DNA from: Murinocardiopsis flavida | GTDB lineage: Bacteria > Actinomycetota > Actinomycetes > Streptosporangiales > Streptosporangiaceae | Assembly: GCF_003014485.1 (NCBI RefSeq) | Contig: NZ_PYGA01000010.1 | Coordinates: forward strand, 1 to 64,000 | Direction of reading: 5' to 3' | DNA: 64,000 nt | Shown: piece after piece, positions 9,404-18,879 of the stretch | Numbering within the stretch: the first letter of the stretch is position 1 | How the letters are laid out: each line of letters opens with the position of its first letter | Notes under the pieces: model-generated | The model's input: only the letters and a program-made list of their open reading frames with translations | Told to the model about the DNA's origin: nothing | The model's database searches: none | Made by a program: the position numbers and the translations under genes

Positions 9404-9835
9404 TCAGCGCTGGCCCTTGGGGATCACCAGGCGTGTGCCGGACCAGTCGGCCCCCACACTCACCGCGCTGGTCTGCGAAAGCCCGGCGGTCGTCGCGGCT
9501 TCGGAGACCTCACTCGGAGCGACGTGGCCGTCGCGCCCGGGCTTGGGAGTCAGGACAAGGAGGACGCCGCCGCCCTCGATCGTGGCTGAGACGTCGACAA
9601 GGACGTCGGTCAGATCGTCCTCCTCGTCGTCGCGCCACCACAGCAGCGCCGCGTCGACGACGTCGCCGAAGTCCTCGTCGACCAGCTCGTTGCCGGTGCA
9701 TTCGCCGATCGACGTGCGGAGCTGCTCGTCAACGTCATCGTCGAAGCCGAACTCCTGCACCACCTGACCCGGTTTGAACCCGAGTCGATCGGCCAGGCCA
9801 CGTTCGCTCTGGGCCTGGCCCGCGGTCGCGCTCAC
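9404..9835 (-). CDS. DUF3052 family protein
   Basis: 143 residues; GTG at 9835 with GGAGGAGG 7 bases upstream. The protein is acidic in its middle (WWRDDEEDDLTD) and ends with the segment GRDGHVAPSEVSEAA and GLSQTSAVSVGADWSGTRL, which I recognise as the conserved C-terminal signature of the actinobacterial DUF3052 family. It is soluble, with no signal or membrane segment. Its biochemical function is not known. It is preceded by a 164-base gap with a small CCCGG/CCGGG hairpin at 9906-9919 and no clear promoter. Confidence 0.85.
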   Translation of the reverse strand: MSATAGQAQSERGLADRLGFKPGQVVQEFGFDDDVDEQLRTSIGECTGNELVDEDFGDVVDAALLWWRDDEEDDLTDVLVDVSATIEGGGVLLVLTPKPGRDGHVAPSEVSEAATTAGLSQTSAVSVGADWSGTRLVIPKGQR

Positions 9836-9999
9836 GAAAGTCCTCCTCCATAATCCGGTTTCGCCGGTGCCGTCCGCAGGTCGTGGACGGCTCGGCCTCT
9901 CTCAGCCCGGGTGTCCGGGCGATCCCGCTGGCTAAGTTCACACGCTGCGGGGCTGATCCGTCAACGCGTCGCCGTCGGGTGGTGCTGCGGTTACCATCC

Positions 10000-10419
10000 T
10001 TACCCGTATGACGGGTCCGTCAAGAACGACAGCCGCACCTGACGGTCCGGATTGTCAACATTGACGTCCACAATGGCGATAGATTGCCATGTCCCCAGCT
10101 CCACGCGCCCGGAAACGACCGGGACGACCATGGACGGCGCGATGAACGCCGGCATGACGTGGGAGCGGCCGTGCCCGGGCGAGCCGTGCCGGTGCCGCCA
10201 CCGGTCGTCGGCGGGGAGCAGGTCGCCGAGCGCCGCGAGCAGGTCGTCGTCGGAGCCGGCGCCCAGTTCGATGATCGCGACCCCGGCCGTGGCGTGCGGA
10301 ACGAAGACGTTCAGCAGGCCGTCGCCGCCGGTCTCGGCGACGAAGTCGGCGCACGGGCGGGTGATGTCGGTGATGCTCTCGGACCCGCCGGTGTGCAGGT
10401 CGAGAAGTTTTGTCCGCAT
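10000..10419 (-). CDS. YjbQ/UPF0047 family protein
   Basis: 139 residues, the normal length for the family; ATG at 10419. It has the two family signatures, PHATAGVAIIELG (around residue 45) and RHGSPGHGRSHVMPAF (around residue 79), whose histidines line the active-site pocket of known YjbQ structures. Members have been described as having thiamine-phosphate synthase side activity, but the physiological role is uncertain. It diverges from the PhoD-like gene with 195 bases between them, which must hold both promoters. Confidence 0.88.
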   Translation of the reverse strand: MRTKLLDLHTGGSESITDITRPCADFVAETGGDGLLNVFVPHATAGVAIIELGAGSDDDLLAALGDLLPADDRWRHRHGSPGHGRSHVMPAFIAPSMVVPVVSGRVELGTWQSIAIVDVNVDNPDRQVRLSFLTDPSYG

Positions 10420-10614
10420 ACGCCAACGGGTACCCAGCCGGGGCCTGCTTTCAACCACCCCGGCCCCGCGGCATCGCAGCGGAGCGCGGCGGCGACGGGG
10501 TCCTCTCGCTCCCGGGGCCCGATGGCGCCATACTCGAAGCGCCGTCCGCCGGGCGGGCCCCCTGCCCGGCGCGCGGGCGGGACGGCACGCCCTCCGATCC
10601 CAGCAGGAGAGAAT

Positions 10615-12384
10615 GTGAGCGCCAGACTCCGCCTCGGCCCCATGCTTCGACACGTCAGCGACACCACCGCGACCGTGTGGGTCGAGACCGGTGCGCCCGG
10701 GCGGGTCGAGGTGATCGCCGGTGAGCAGACCGCGTGGTCCGACACGTTCACCGTGCACGGGCACCACTACGCGCTGTGCGACGTGACGGGCCTCGCCCCC
10801 GGTTCGGCGGTGGCGTACGAGGTGCGGCTCGACGGCGAGGTGGTGTGGCCGGAGCCGTCGTCGCCGTACCCGCCGAGCCTCCTGTGCACCGTCGACCACG
10901 AGGCCCCGGCGCGGATCGTGTTCGGCTCCTGCCACACGCCCACCGACCACTCCCCCTCCGCTGTTCTGCACTACGGCGTGGACATGCTGCGCGCCTTCGC
11001 GCTGCGGCTGGTCGACGACCGCCGCTCCCCCGGCTCCCGCGCGGCCGGCGACGACGGCGCCGGGGTCCAGCGCACCGGCGGCGACCTCGGCGGCGGCGAG
11101 CCCGACCTGCTGCTGATGGTCGGCGACCAGGTGTACGCCGACGAACTCCAGCCGGCCATGCGCGCCTTCGTGCAGGCCCGGCGCGAGGAGGCCGGCGACG
11201 GCGACGCCGGCCCGCCGCCCGACGAGGTGGTGTTCTACGACGAGTACGCCGAGCTGTACCGGCAGGCGTGGTCCGACCCCGACATCCGCTGGCTGATGTC
11301 GACCGTCCCGACCTTGATGATCTTCGACGACCACGACATCCGCGACGACTGGAACACCTCCGGCGCCTGGCAGCGGATGATGGCCGAGCGCCCGTGGTGG
11401 GGGCCGCGTGTCACGTCGGGGCTCGGCGCGTACTGGGTGTACCAGCACCTGGGCAACCTGTCGCCGGCCGCGCGCGCCGCCGACCCGGTGCTGGCCGAGA
11501 TCCGCGCGCACGGCGGCGACGCCGCGGAGCTCGTGGACGCGTTCGCGTGGCGGACGCACACCCGCCCCGCGAGCTACCGGTGGAACTACCGCTACGACAT
11601 CGGCCGCAACCGCATCGTGGTCATGGACACCCGGTGCAGCCGCGACGTCGCCGACGACTCGATGCGCTCCATCCTCGGCGGCGACGGCTACGCGTGGCTC
11701 GACGAGCAGTTGACGGGTGACGTCGACCACCTCGTGATCGCGAGCACGCTGCCGTTCCTGATGCCGATGGGCGTGCACTACATGGAGGCGTGGAACGAGG
11801 CGGTGTGCGCGGGTGCGTGGGGCAGGCTGGCCCGCCGGCCGGCGGAGCGGCTGCGCCAGCGCATCGACCTGGAGCACTGGCCGGCGTTCCAGCGGTCGTT
11901 CAAGGCCGTGGGCGACTCCGTGCTGTCGGTCGCCTCCGGCGAGCGAGGCGCGGCACCGGCGACCATCCTGTTCCTCGGCGGCGATGTGCACTTCTCCTAC
12001 CTGACGCGCGCCCTGCCCGTCGACTCCGAGGTGCGCCGCCTCGCGGCCCGCACCCGCATCGTGCAGCTGGTGTGCTCCCCCACGTGCAACTGGATGCAGC
12101 CCACGCTGCGCCGGTTGATGTGGGTGTCGGTGCGCAGCGTGACCGGGCTGGTGTTCCGCCTGATCGCGCGCAGCGCCGGTGTGCGGCCGCCGGCGCTGCG
12201 CTGGGCGGTCGACGACGGCCCGTGGTACGACAACGCCCTGGCGACGGTGACCCTCGACGGCCGCGACGCCGAGGTGCAGTGGGAGCACTCGCCGATCATG
12301 AAGCGCACCCTGGAGGAGCTGGGGCCCGGGCAGGCGGTGCGGCCCAAGATCCGCCGGCTCACCAAGTTCCGGTTGACGGGGTGA
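10615..12384 (+). CDS. PhoD-like metallophosphatase/phosphodiesterase
   Basis: 589 residues from a GTG at 10615, with AGGAGA a few bases upstream; the longer frame back to 10084 crosses the YjbQ gene on the other strand and is rejected. An N-terminal fibronectin-like beta domain (DTTATVWVETG, residues about 15-100) precedes the metallophosphatase domain. Metal-ligand motifs are visible as FGSCH, MVGDQVYADE, FDDHDIRDDWN and LGGDVHFSY. There is no twin-arginine or Sec signal, unlike secreted PhoD, so this is probably an intracellular member of the family. Expected activity is phosphomonoester or phosphodiester hydrolysis with Ca/Fe or similar metals. It is convergent with the DUF1445 gene, two bases apart. 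Confidence 0.85.
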   Translation: MSARLRLGPMLRHVSDTTATVWVETGAPGRVEVIAGEQTAWSDTFTVHGHHYALCDVTGLAPGSAVAYEVRLDGEVVWPEPSSPYPPSLLCTVDHEAPARIVFGSCHTPTDHSPSAVLHYGVDMLRAFALRLVDDRRSPGSRAAGDDGAGVQRTGGDLGGGEPDLLLMVGDQVYADELQPAMRAFVQARREEAGDGDAGPPPDEVVFYDEYAELYRQAWSDPDIRWLMSTVPTLMIFDDHDIRDDWNTSGAWQRMMAERPWWGPRVTSGLGAYWVYQHLGNLSPAARAADPVLAEIRAHGGDAAELVDAFAWRTHTRPASYRWNYRYDIGRNRIVVMDTRCSRDVADDSMRSILGGDGYAWLDEQLTGDVDHLVIASTLPFLMPMGVHYMEAWNEAVCAGAWGRLARRPAERLRQRIDLEHWPAFQRSFKAVGDSVLSVASGERGAAPATILFLGGDVHFSYLTRALPVDSEVRRLAARTRIVQLVCSPTCNWMQPTLRRLMWVSVRSVTGLVFRLIARSAGVRPPALRWAVDDGPWYDNALATVTLDGRDAEVQWEHSPIMKRTLEELGPGQAVRPKIRRLTKFRLTG

Positions 12385-12386
12385 GG

Positions 12387-13187
12387 TCACGGCGCCTGGT
12401 AGCGGGTGTCGGCGACGTCGGTGACCGCCATGTGGCCGGGCGCGTGCGCGATGGCGAACGGCGGGGCCGACGCCATGACCGCGGCCTGCGGGGTGACCCC
12501 GCAGGCCCAGAACAGCGGGACCTCTCCGGGCCGCACGTCGACCGGGTCGCCGAAGTCGGGTTCGGCGAGGTCGCCGATTCCGAGCGCAGCGGGGTCGCCC
12601 ACGTGCACGGGCGCGCCGTGGACGGACGGATACCGGGCGGTGACGCGCACGGCGTCGGCCACCTGGTCGGCCGGGACGGGCCGCATGGACACCACCAGCG
12701 GGCCGCTGAACCGGCCGGCCGGGCGGCACGGGCGGTTCGTCGTGTACATCGGGACGTTGCGCCCCTGCTCGATGTGGCGCACCGGGACGCCGGCGCGCAG
12801 CAGCGGCGCCTCGAAGGTGAAGCTGCACCCGATGAGGAACGCCACCAGGTCGGGCCGCCACACGTCGCTGACGTCGGCGGGCGCGTCGACCTGCGCGCCG
12901 TCTCGGTACACCCGGTACTCGGGCAGGTCGGTGCGCAGGTCGCCGGCGAAGATCGAGGCGTCGACCGCGCCGGGGTCGGTGACGTCGAGGACGGGGCACG
13001 ACCTGGGGTTGCGCTGCGCGAACAGCAGGAAGTCGAAGGCCAAATCGCGCGGTAGCGCGAGGAGGTTCGCCTGGGTGTACCCGGCGCTGTAGCCGGCCGT
13101 GGGCGCCCGCAGCCCGGCGCGGAACAGGGCGCGGGCTTCGCCGGGCGTGAGCGCGGCGGGGTCGGCGGGGGATGCGGGCTCGTTCAT
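12387..13187 (-). CDS. DUF1445 / putative hydro-lyase (YcsI, D-glutamate cyclase-like family)
   Basis: 266 residues; ATG at 13187. Family motifs visible are [11 protein letters not shown] near residue 36, the stretch [18 protein letters not shown] and [14 protein letters not shown], and a C-terminal [11 protein letters not shown]. The family is annotated as hydro-lyase and is related to enzymes that interconvert D-glutamate and 5-oxo-D-proline. It is the last gene of the oxoproline operon and overlaps pxpC by four bases (ATGA), which argues for translational coupling and a shared pathway. The gene order matches that of the ycs-kip region of Bacillus as I remember it. Confidence 0.85.
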   Translation of the reverse strand: MNEPASPADPAALTPGEARALFRAGLRAPTAGYSAGYTQANLLALPRDLAFDFLLFAQRNPRSCPVLDVTDPGAVDASIFAGDLRTDLPEYRVYRDGAQVDAPADVSDVWRPDLVAFLIGCSFTFEAPLLRAGVPVRHIEQGRNVPMYTTNRPCRPAGRFSGPLVVSMRPVPADQVADAVRVTARYPSVHGAPVHVGDPAALGIGDLAEPDFGDPVDVRPGEVPLFWACGVTPQAAVMASAPPFAIAHAPGHMAVTDVADTRYQAP

Positions 13188-14164
13188 GGGCGCTCCTGTC
13201 CGTTGTCGCGTGCCGCGGCGCGCCGGGCGCCGCTGCCGGGGCCGCGGTGCCGGAACCGCAGCCGGGTGCCCGGCCGCGCCTGGGCGGCCGCGGGGAGGTC
13301 GGCCGACGCCACCACGGCGATGACGGGGTAGCCGCCGGTGACCGGGTGGTCGGCGAGGAACAGGACGGGTTCGCCCTCGGGCGGGACCTGCACGGATCCC
13401 GGCACCATGCCCTCGCTGGGCAGTTCGCCGCTGCGCCGCCGCCGCAGCGGCGGCCCGGAGAGCCGCGCGCCGACCCGGTCGGTCCGCGGTGTCACCTCGA
13501 ACGCACTGGTCAGCAGGGTTTCCATTGCTTCGGGGGTGAACCAGTCGTCGCGGGGGCCGGGCAGCACGCGCAGGTGCACCTCCGCCCCGGGCGGCGCCGG
13601 GGCCGGGGCGAGGTCGAGCACGGGGAACACGGCGGGCGCCGGGCCCGCGGCGAGCACGTCGCCCGCGCGCAGGACCGGCGGGCCGAGCCCGGAGAGGGTG
13701 TCGGTGCTGCGGGACCCGAGGACCGGGTCGGCGGCGATCCCGCCGCGCACGGCGAGGTAGCTGCGCAGGCCGGTGGGCGGGGTGCCGAGTCGCAGTTCGG
13801 CGCCGTCTGGCAGGGTCAGGACGCTGTCGCACGCCCCGCCGCGCCCGTCGACCAGCACCGGGCAGGGCGCGCCGGTGACGGCGACGGTGAGGGTGCCGCG
13901 CGCGCGGACCCGCAGGCCGCCCAGTGTGACCTCCAGCGCGGCGGCGCCGGGGGCGTTGGCGACCAGCCGGTTGGCGAAGGCGTAGGAGCGCCGGTCCGCG
14001 GCCCCTGAGGCGCCGATTCCCAGCGCAGCGTAGCCCCAGCGCCCGGAGTCCTGGACGGTCGCCAGCGGCCCGGTGGCCAGCACGTCGACGCCGTGCCGGG
14101 TCTCGGCCGCGCGGTGGTCGGGCACGCGGTTCCCCATCCGTACGTTCGCGATCTGTACGTTCAC
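13184..14164 (-). CDS. pxpC: 5-oxoprolinase subunit C, biotin-dependent carboxyltransferase-like (PxpC/KipA)
   Basis: 326 residues from a GTG at 14164; an ATG at 14137 is an alternative start, since the conserved part begins at [15 protein letters not shown]. Other family motifs are [28 protein letters not shown] and the C-terminal [14 protein letters not shown]. PxpC works with PxpB and PxpA as ATP-dependent 5-oxoprolinase, opening 5-oxo-L-proline to L-glutamate. The start lies 6 bases past the pxpB stop, and the stop overlaps the DUF1445 start. Confidence in identity is high; only the start is in doubt. Confidence 0.92.
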   Translation of the reverse strand: MNVQIANVRMGNRVPDHRAAETRHGVDVLATGPLATVQDSGRWGYAALGIGASGAADRRSYAFANRLVANAPGAAALEVTLGGLRVRARGTLTVAVTGAPCPVLVDGRGGACDSVLTLPDGAELRLGTPPTGLRSYLAVRGGIAADPVLGSRSTDTLSGLGPPVLRAGDVLAAGPAPAVFPVLDLAPAPAPPGAEVHLRVLPGPRDDWFTPEAMETLLTSAFEVTPRTDRVGARLSGPPLRRRRSGELPSEGMVPGSVQVPPEGEPVLFLADHPVTGGYPVIAVVASADLPAAAQARPGTRLRFRHRGPGSGARRAAARDNGQERP

Positions 14165-14169
14165 GCTGC

Positions 14170-14781
14170 TCACACCTGTTCGAACCGTACTCGCACGCCC
14201 GGTCTGAGCAGGCCGGGCGGTTCCCTGTCGAGGTCCCAGACGGCGGCGTCGGTGTGGCCGATGAGCTGCCAGCCGCCCGGGGAGCTGCGCGGGTACACCC
14301 CGGTGAACTCCCCGGCGAGCCCGACGGCGCCGGCGGGGACCCGGGTGCGGGACTCCTCGCGGCGCGGCACGCGCAGCCGGGGGTCGCCGCCCGCGAGGTA
14401 GCCGAATCCGGGCATGAACCCGCAGAACGCGACGGTCCACGGCGTCGCGGTGTGCGCGGCGACGACCTCGCGTTCGGTGAGCCCGGTGTGCCGGGCGACG
14501 GCGCCGAGGTCGGCTCCGTTGTAGGACACCGCCAGCCGCAGCTCTTCGGCCTCGGCGCGCCGCCCGGCGCGCGCGGGCAGGGCCCGGACGGCGGCCGCCG
14601 CAGCGGCGGCGGCGCCGGCGCGGCGGGGGTCGAGCCGCAGCAGGACCGTGCGCGCGGCGGGCACCGCGGCGATCACGCCGGGGACGGGGTCGGCGTCGAG
14701 GGCCGCCTGGAGGTCGAGTACCTGGTCGAGGCCGTCGACCTCGACCAGGATGGCGGCGTCGCCGCACTCACGGATGCGCAT
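14170..14781 (-). CDS. pxpB: 5-oxoprolinase subunit B (PxpB/KipI, AHS1 domain)
   Basis: 203 residues; ATG at 14781. It begins with the family sequence [13 protein letters not shown] and carries [39 protein letters not shown] and [11 protein letters not shown], all typical AHS1 motifs. It forms the oxoprolinase complex with PxpC and PxpA. Length is normal. It is separated from pxpA by 173 bases that are extremely GC-rich and hold no gene; they may form RNA structure, as in a region of C and G runs about 14890-14945. Confidence 0.93.
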   Translation of the reverse strand: MRIRECGDAAILVEVDGLDQVLDLQAALDADPVPGVIAAVPAARTVLLRLDPRRAGAAAAAAAAVRALPARAGRRAEAEELRLAVSYNGADLGAVARHTGLTEREVVAAHTATPWTVAFCGFMPGFGYLAGGDPRLRVPRREESRTRVPAGAVGLAGEFTGVYPRSSPGGWQLIGHTDAAVWDLDREPPGLLRPGVRVRFEQV

Positions 14782-14954
14782 GGCCCTCCCTCTGCCCCGT
14801 TGGTCGCCCCGGAGTCGCGCGCCGGGCGGCCCGGTACCGCGGCCCGGTGCGCGCCCCAGGGAAGTCCGGTGGCGGGAGTGCGGGCCGGGCCCCCGGTGAG
14901 CCGGCCCGCACGCCCGCGGGGGCCGGGGCGGCGGCGGGGCCCCGGGTGTGCCGC

Positions 14955-15728
14955 TCAGCCAACGAAGGCCCCCAGCCGGATCCCGGCGCCGCGCAGCCGC
15001 TCGGCCACCGCCGCGGCCATGCGCACCGCGCCGGGGCTGTCGCCGTGGACGCAGATGGACTCGGCGCGCACCGCGACCGTGCTGCCGTCGATCGCGGTCA
15101 CCCCTTCGCCCCGCGCCATGCTCAGGCAGCGCCGGGCCACGTCGTCGGGGTCGTGCAGCACCGCTCCGGGTTCCCGGCGCGACACGAGGGTGCCCTCGGG
15201 TGTGTAGGCGCGGTCGGCGAACGCCTCGCCGACCGTGGTGAGCCCCGCGTCGGCGGCCCGCCGCAGCCAGGCCGACCCGGGCAGGCCGAGGACGGGCAGC
15301 GCGGGGTCGTAGCGCAGCACCGCCTCGACGACGGCCGCCGCCTGCTCCTCGTGGGTCACGATCGCGTTGTACAGCGCGCCGTGCGGTTTGAGGTAGCGGA
15401 CCCGGTCGCCGGCGACGCGCGCGAACGCGTCGAGCGCGCCGATCTGGTATATGACGTCGTTGGTCAGGTCCTCGGGCGGGACGTCGATGAAGCGCCGCCC
15501 GAAGCCCGCGAGGTCGCGGTAGCCGACCTGGGCGCCGATGGCGACGCCGTGCCGCACCGCGGCCTCGCAGGTGGTGCGCAGCACCGTCGGGTCGCCCGCG
15601 TGGAACCCGCAGGCGACGTTGGCGCTGGTGACGATGGACAGCAGCGCGTCGTCGTCGCCGAGCGTCCAGCGCCCGAAGCTCTCCCCCAGGTCGGAGTTGA
15701 GGTCGATGCCCGCCGTTTCGCTGTGCAC
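14955..15728 (-). CDS. pxpA: 5-oxoprolinase subunit A (PxpA/LamB-YcsF family)
   Basis: 257 residues, full length for the family. GTG at 15728 has AGGAGG 6 bases upstream. Diagnostic motifs are [11 protein letters not shown] at the N-terminus, [34 protein letters not shown] and the C-terminal ICVHGDSP. It supplies the subunit that binds 5-oxoproline in the PxpABC complex. It follows the NRAMP-like transporter gene by 52 bases, in the same transcription unit. Confidence 0.95.
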   Translation of the reverse strand: MHSETAGIDLNSDLGESFGRWTLGDDDALLSIVTSANVACGFHAGDPTVLRTTCEAAVRHGVAIGAQVGYRDLAGFGRRFIDVPPEDLTNDVIYQIGALDAFARVAGDRVRYLKPHGALYNAIVTHEEQAAAVVEAVLRYDPALPVLGLPGSAWLRRAADAGLTTVGEAFADRAYTPEGTLVSRREPGAVLHDPDDVARRCLSMARGEGVTAIDGSTVAVRAESICVHGDSPGAVRMAAAVAERLRGAGIRLGAFVG

Positions 15729-15780
15729 GTGTGCCTCCTGGTGTGCCGTTGTCCCGCGTGGTCGTGGTGCCCCTACCCGG

Positions 15781-17007
15781 TCAGCCCCACAGGTCCTGGA
15801 TGCCCGACATGGCCTGCACGGCGATGAAGATGCTGACCAGCCACCCCGCGACGCCGATGGCGAGCAGCCACTTCGGGTACCGGTAGCCGTTCAGCAGGTC
15901 GCGCCAGCGCACGGCCGCGACCCACAGCATGATGCCGACGCCGACCGGCAGAATGACGCCGTTGAGCGCCCCCGCGAGCACGAGGAGTGTGGCCGGGGGC
16001 TGGTCGATGAGCAGGTAGATCGCCGCCGACAGGGCGATGAACCCCGCGACGAGCCAGTTGCGGTTGCGGTTCAGCCACGGGGAGAACGTCGCGATGAACG
16101 AGATGGAGGTGTAGGACGCGCCGATCACGGAGCTGATGGCGGCGGCCCACATGACCACGCCGAAGAGCCGCAGGCCGACCTCTCCCGCCGCGGCCTGGAA
16201 CGCGGCGGCGGGCGGGTTGTCGGAGGCCATGACGTCGACCCCGCCGGTGACGACGCCCAGGACGGCGAGGAAGAGCAGGACCCGCATGACACCGGTGACG
16301 ATGACCCCGGTGACGGAGGCGCGGGAGATCTCGCGTACGCGCTCGGGCCCCTTGACCCCGGCGTCGACCAGGCGGTGCGCCCCGGCGTAGGTGATGTAGC
16401 CGCCGACGGTGCCGCCGATGATGGTGACGATCGCGACGAACCCGTCGGAGCCGACCCGGTCGGGCACCACCGACTGGCGCAGCGCCTCGCCGACCGGCGG
16501 CCCGGACACGATGGCGACGTAGCAGGTGAGGGCGATCATCAGCATGCCGAGGACGACGAGGATGCGGTCCATCGCCACGCCGGCCCGCCGGATCAGGAAG
16601 ATCGCGACGGCGAGCGCCGCGGACACCGCCCCGCCGATCTTGACGTCGACGCCCGCCATCGCGTCGAGGCCCAGGCCGGTCCCCGCGACGTTGCCGACGT
16701 TGAAGACGAGCCCGCCGAAGACGATGAGCGCAGCCAGCACGTACCCGGCGCCGGGCAAGACGTGGTTGGCGAGGGTCTGGGCGCGGACCCCGGCGACGCC
16801 GATGACCCGCCACAGGTTCAGCTGCACGGCGACGTCGACGAGGATCGAGATCAGGATCGCGAAGGCGAACGCGGCCCCGAGCTGGGCGGTGAAGGTCGTG
16901 GTCTGGGTGATGAAGCCGGGGCCGATGGCGCTGGTCGCCATCAGGAACATGGCGCCGAGGAGGACGCCTCTGGCGCGCGGCCGGGTGGTGGTCGGAGCGT
17001 CGGTCAT
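15781..17007 (-). CDS. NRAMP-related transporter of the oxoproline operon (YcsG-like)
   Basis: 408 residues with about 11 membrane segments; ATG at 17007 with GAGGA upstream. It is of the NRAMP/LeuT fold by overall pattern. However, the first helix reads IGPGFITQ (from residue 28) where true NRAMP metal carriers have DPGN, and no MPH motif is seen in the sixth helix region ([11 protein letters not shown]). These are the metal-binding residues, so transport of Mn or Fe is doubtful. As the first gene of the pxp operon it more likely brings in the pathway substrate, or a related organic acid; that is inference from position. Confidence 0.85.
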   Translation of the reverse strand: MTDAPTTTRPRARGVLLGAMFLMATSAIGPGFITQTTTFTAQLGAAFAFAILISILVDVAVQLNLWRVIGVAGVRAQTLANHVLPGAGYVLAALIVFGGLVFNVGNVAGTGLGLDAMAGVDVKIGGAVSAALAVAIFLIRRAGVAMDRILVVLGMLMIALTCYVAIVSGPPVGEALRQSVVPDRVGSDGFVAIVTIIGGTVGGYITYAGAHRLVDAGVKGPERVREISRASVTGVIVTGVMRVLLFLAVLGVVTGGVDVMASDNPPAAAFQAAAGEVGLRLFGVVMWAAAISSVIGASYTSISFIATFSPWLNRNRNWLVAGFIALSAAIYLLIDQPPATLLVLAGALNGVILPVGVGIMLWVAAVRWRDLLNGYRYPKWLLAIGVAGWLVSIFIAVQAMSGIQDLWG

Positions 17008-17053
17008 GGTGGTCCTCGCTTCGCGGAGGGGTCAGAGACCAGCATCACAGCTA

Positions 17054-17080
17054 ATTGTTCAACAATCTGACAAGGTGTCA
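17054..17080. promoter_or_regulatory. Two adjacent dyads, probable GntR operators of the pxp operon
   Basis: Between the divergent transporter and GntR genes lie a perfect 13-bp dyad ATTGTT-C-AACAAT (17054-17066) and, one base on, TGACA-AGG-TGTCA (17068-17080). The stretch is markedly AT-rich against its surroundings. FCD-type GntR proteins bind short dyads like these. On the minus strand TTGACA (17076-17081) would be a perfect -35 box for the transporter gene, which places the dyads inside its promoter; a good -10 box is not obvious. Confidence 0.65.
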
Positions 17081-17204
17081 ATAGGACATGACCACAATCG
17101 GACGCCGATGACGCCGGCCCTTCCGGGATCGGACACAATGAGGTGATGGGGACAGTGCGGTCCAAGAGCCCCCAGAACCGGCGGGAAACGGGGCTGAACC
17201 GGGC

Positions 17205-17927
17205 GTGACGCAAGACACCGAGGAGTGGGTCGACAGGCTCGCGAAGGCCCGCGCGACCGGCGAGCGGTCGAGCATGATCGAGTGGGTCGCCGACGTGCTC
17301 CGCGGCCAGATCTTCGAGGGCACGTTCGAGCCGGGGCAGCGCCTGCGCGAGGAGAAGATCGGCGAGATCCTGGAGGTCTCCCGCAACACACTGCGCGAGG
17401 CGTTCCGGCTACTCGGCCACGAGCGCCTGGTCGTCCACCAGTTCCACCGCGGCGTGTTCGTCGCCCAGCCCTCCGCCGACGACGTCGCCGACCTCTACCG
17501 GGTGCGCAGGGCGCTGGAGCTGTCGGCGGTCCGCGGCGCCTCCGGCGCCCCCCGCTCCGGCATCGACGCCGTCGCCGCCGCGGTGACCGAGGGCGAGCAG
17601 GCCCTCGGCGGCGAGGACTGGTGGGGCATCGGCACGGCGAACATGCGCTTCCACGAGGCCATCACGGCGCTCGCGGGCAGCAGGCGCGCCGACGAGATCA
17701 TGCGCCAGCTCCTCGCGGAGATGCGGCTGGTCTTCCACATCATGAAGGCGCCGCGCGAGTTCCACGCGCCCTACCTGACCTCCAACCGCCGCATCAGCGA
17801 CCTTCTCAGCGCCGGCCGGACCGAGGACGCCGAGGCGGCGCTGGCCGCGTACTTCGACATCGCCGAGCGCCAGCTCCTCGAGGCCTACGACCGCGGCGGC
17901 CCCGCCGGACCGGACGCGCCCGGGTGA
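17205..17927 (+). CDS. GntR family transcriptional regulator (FadR/FCD type)
   Basis: 240 residues; GTG at 17205. The N-terminal winged helix-turn-helix covers about residues 18-85, with LREEKIGEILEVSRNTLREAFRLL. The C-terminal all-helical FCD ligand domain starts near residue 95 (DLYRVRRALE) and has the metal-binding type pattern NMRFHEAI and NRRISDLL. Oxoproline operons in Bacillus use an IclR-type regulator, KipR; here a GntR member is in the divergent position, so it is the probable repressor responding to oxoproline, glutamate or a related acid. The ribosome site is weak and the start could differ by a few codons. Confidence 0.9.
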   Translation: MTQDTEEWVDRLAKARATGERSSMIEWVADVLRGQIFEGTFEPGQRLREEKIGEILEVSRNTLREAFRLLGHERLVVHQFHRGVFVAQPSADDVADLYRVRRALELSAVRGASGAPRSGIDAVAAAVTEGEQALGGEDWWGIGTANMRFHEAITALAGSRRADEIMRQLLAEMRLVFHIMKAPREFHAPYLTSNRRISDLLSAGRTEDAEAALAAYFDIAERQLLEAYDRGGPAGPDAPG

Positions 17928-17949
17928 GCGCGGCCCCCCGCTGAAACGG

Positions 17950-17988
17950 CCGTGCTCCCCGCCCTGTCGCAAGGCGCGGGGAGCACGG
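17950..17988. terminator. Bidirectional terminator hairpin
   Basis: A perfect 13-bp stem (17950-17962 with 17976-17988) and 13-base loop between the convergent GntR and membrane-protein genes. It has no T tract but is well placed to stop transcription from both sides. Confidence 0.75.
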
Positions 17989-18033
17989 ATCGGTACCGGC
18001 CGGTGCTGCCGGTCCTGCCGGTTTTCTTCCCTG

Positions 18034-18879
18034 CTAGTTCTTCGCCTTCGACCGGCGGTTGGCCGGGCGCGGCTGGCGCGGGCCGGGGCGCGCCGGGCCG
18101 CGCTGGCGGACCAACGGGCGGGCCGAGCGCGGCGACGACGGGAATCCGGGGATGAGACCGTCGGGGTGCAGCTTGGCCTCGGTACCGGCGACCGCCCAGC
18201 GGTCGGGCAGGTCGTAGGCCGGGCGCGCGGGCGCGGCGTCGTCCTGCTCGCCGCTCTCGGCGGTGGCGGCTGCGGGCGCCTCGGCCGCGGCGGCGGCACG
18301 CTGCTTGCGGGCGCGGTAGTAGGCGGCGGCGCGGGTGATGATGGGCCACTCGACCGGGGCGGGCTGCGACAGCCCCGCCCACAGGTAGGCGTTGGTGCCC
18401 CACGCCTCCATTGCGCGGCGCGCCTTGGTCACCGAACGGAAGGTCGGCAGCGCGAGCAGGACCTGCGGCCAGGCCAGCACCATGGCGCCGAGCAGCGGGA
18501 AGAGGCCGCCGCCGGCGATGGAGGCCCCGAACCCGACGGCGAGCGCGGTGATGGCCAGCCACAGGCGCAGGCTGGTGAACTGCCGGAACCGGTGCAGCGA
18601 CCGCCGCACCGACGCCTCGGCCGACAGGCCCTCGGGCAGCGGGGTGGGCTGCACGATGAGCGCCAGCAGCAGGGTGCCCACCGCCACGGATCCGGAGACC
18701 ACGATGAGCCACCCGGGCGCGGCCAGTCCACCCCCGGTGAACAGCGCCGCCGCGCCGAGCAGCACCAGCGGCAAGGGTAGGCAGAACAGGGCCCGGCGTC
18801 GCAACTGACCAGCCTCCGTAGGCTGATTCGTCGCGTCAGCCAGTCGCTGGAACAGTGTCTTCTTCGTCTCGCCGGTCAC
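18034..18879 (-). CDS. Membrane protein with basic C-terminal tail, unknown function
   Basis: 281 residues; GTG at 18879, chosen as the furthest plausible start with only a weak ribosome site. Four hydrophobic stretches lie between about residues 28 and 145 in two hairpins. The rest is cytoplasmic by charge and contains an alanine-rich linker (about 196-215) and a strongly basic, proline-rich end (RPLVRQRGPARPGPRQPRP). The basic end could contact nucleic acid or membrane lipid. I do not recognise the family. Confidence 0.75.
   Translation of the reverse strand: MTGETKKTLFQRLADATNQPTEAGQLRRRALFCLPLPLVLLGAAALFTGGGLAAPGWLIVVSGSVAVGTLLLALIVQPTPLPEGLSAEASVRRSLHRFRQFTSLRLWLAITALAVGFGASIAGGGLFPLLGAMVLAWPQVLLALPTFRSVTKARRAMEAWGTNAYLWAGLSQPAPVEWPIITRAAAYYRARKQRAAAAAEAPAAATAESGEQDDAAPARPAYDLPDRWAVAGTEAKLHPDGLIPGFPSSPRSARPLVRQRGPARPGPRQPRPANRRSKAKN

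Noticed and set aside
8722-9777. 351-residue plus-strand open frame over tRNA-zinc ribbon region
   Set aside because: It runs antisense through the zinc-ribbon gene with its CxxC motifs and part of the DUF3052 gene.
10000-12999. 999-residue minus-strand open frame
   Set aside because: Only its last 139 residues (YjbQ) look like protein. The rest is the complement of the PhoD-like gene.
15538-17070. 510-residue plus-strand open frame
   Set aside because: Antisense to the NRAMP-like transporter, with His/Asp-rich shadow composition.
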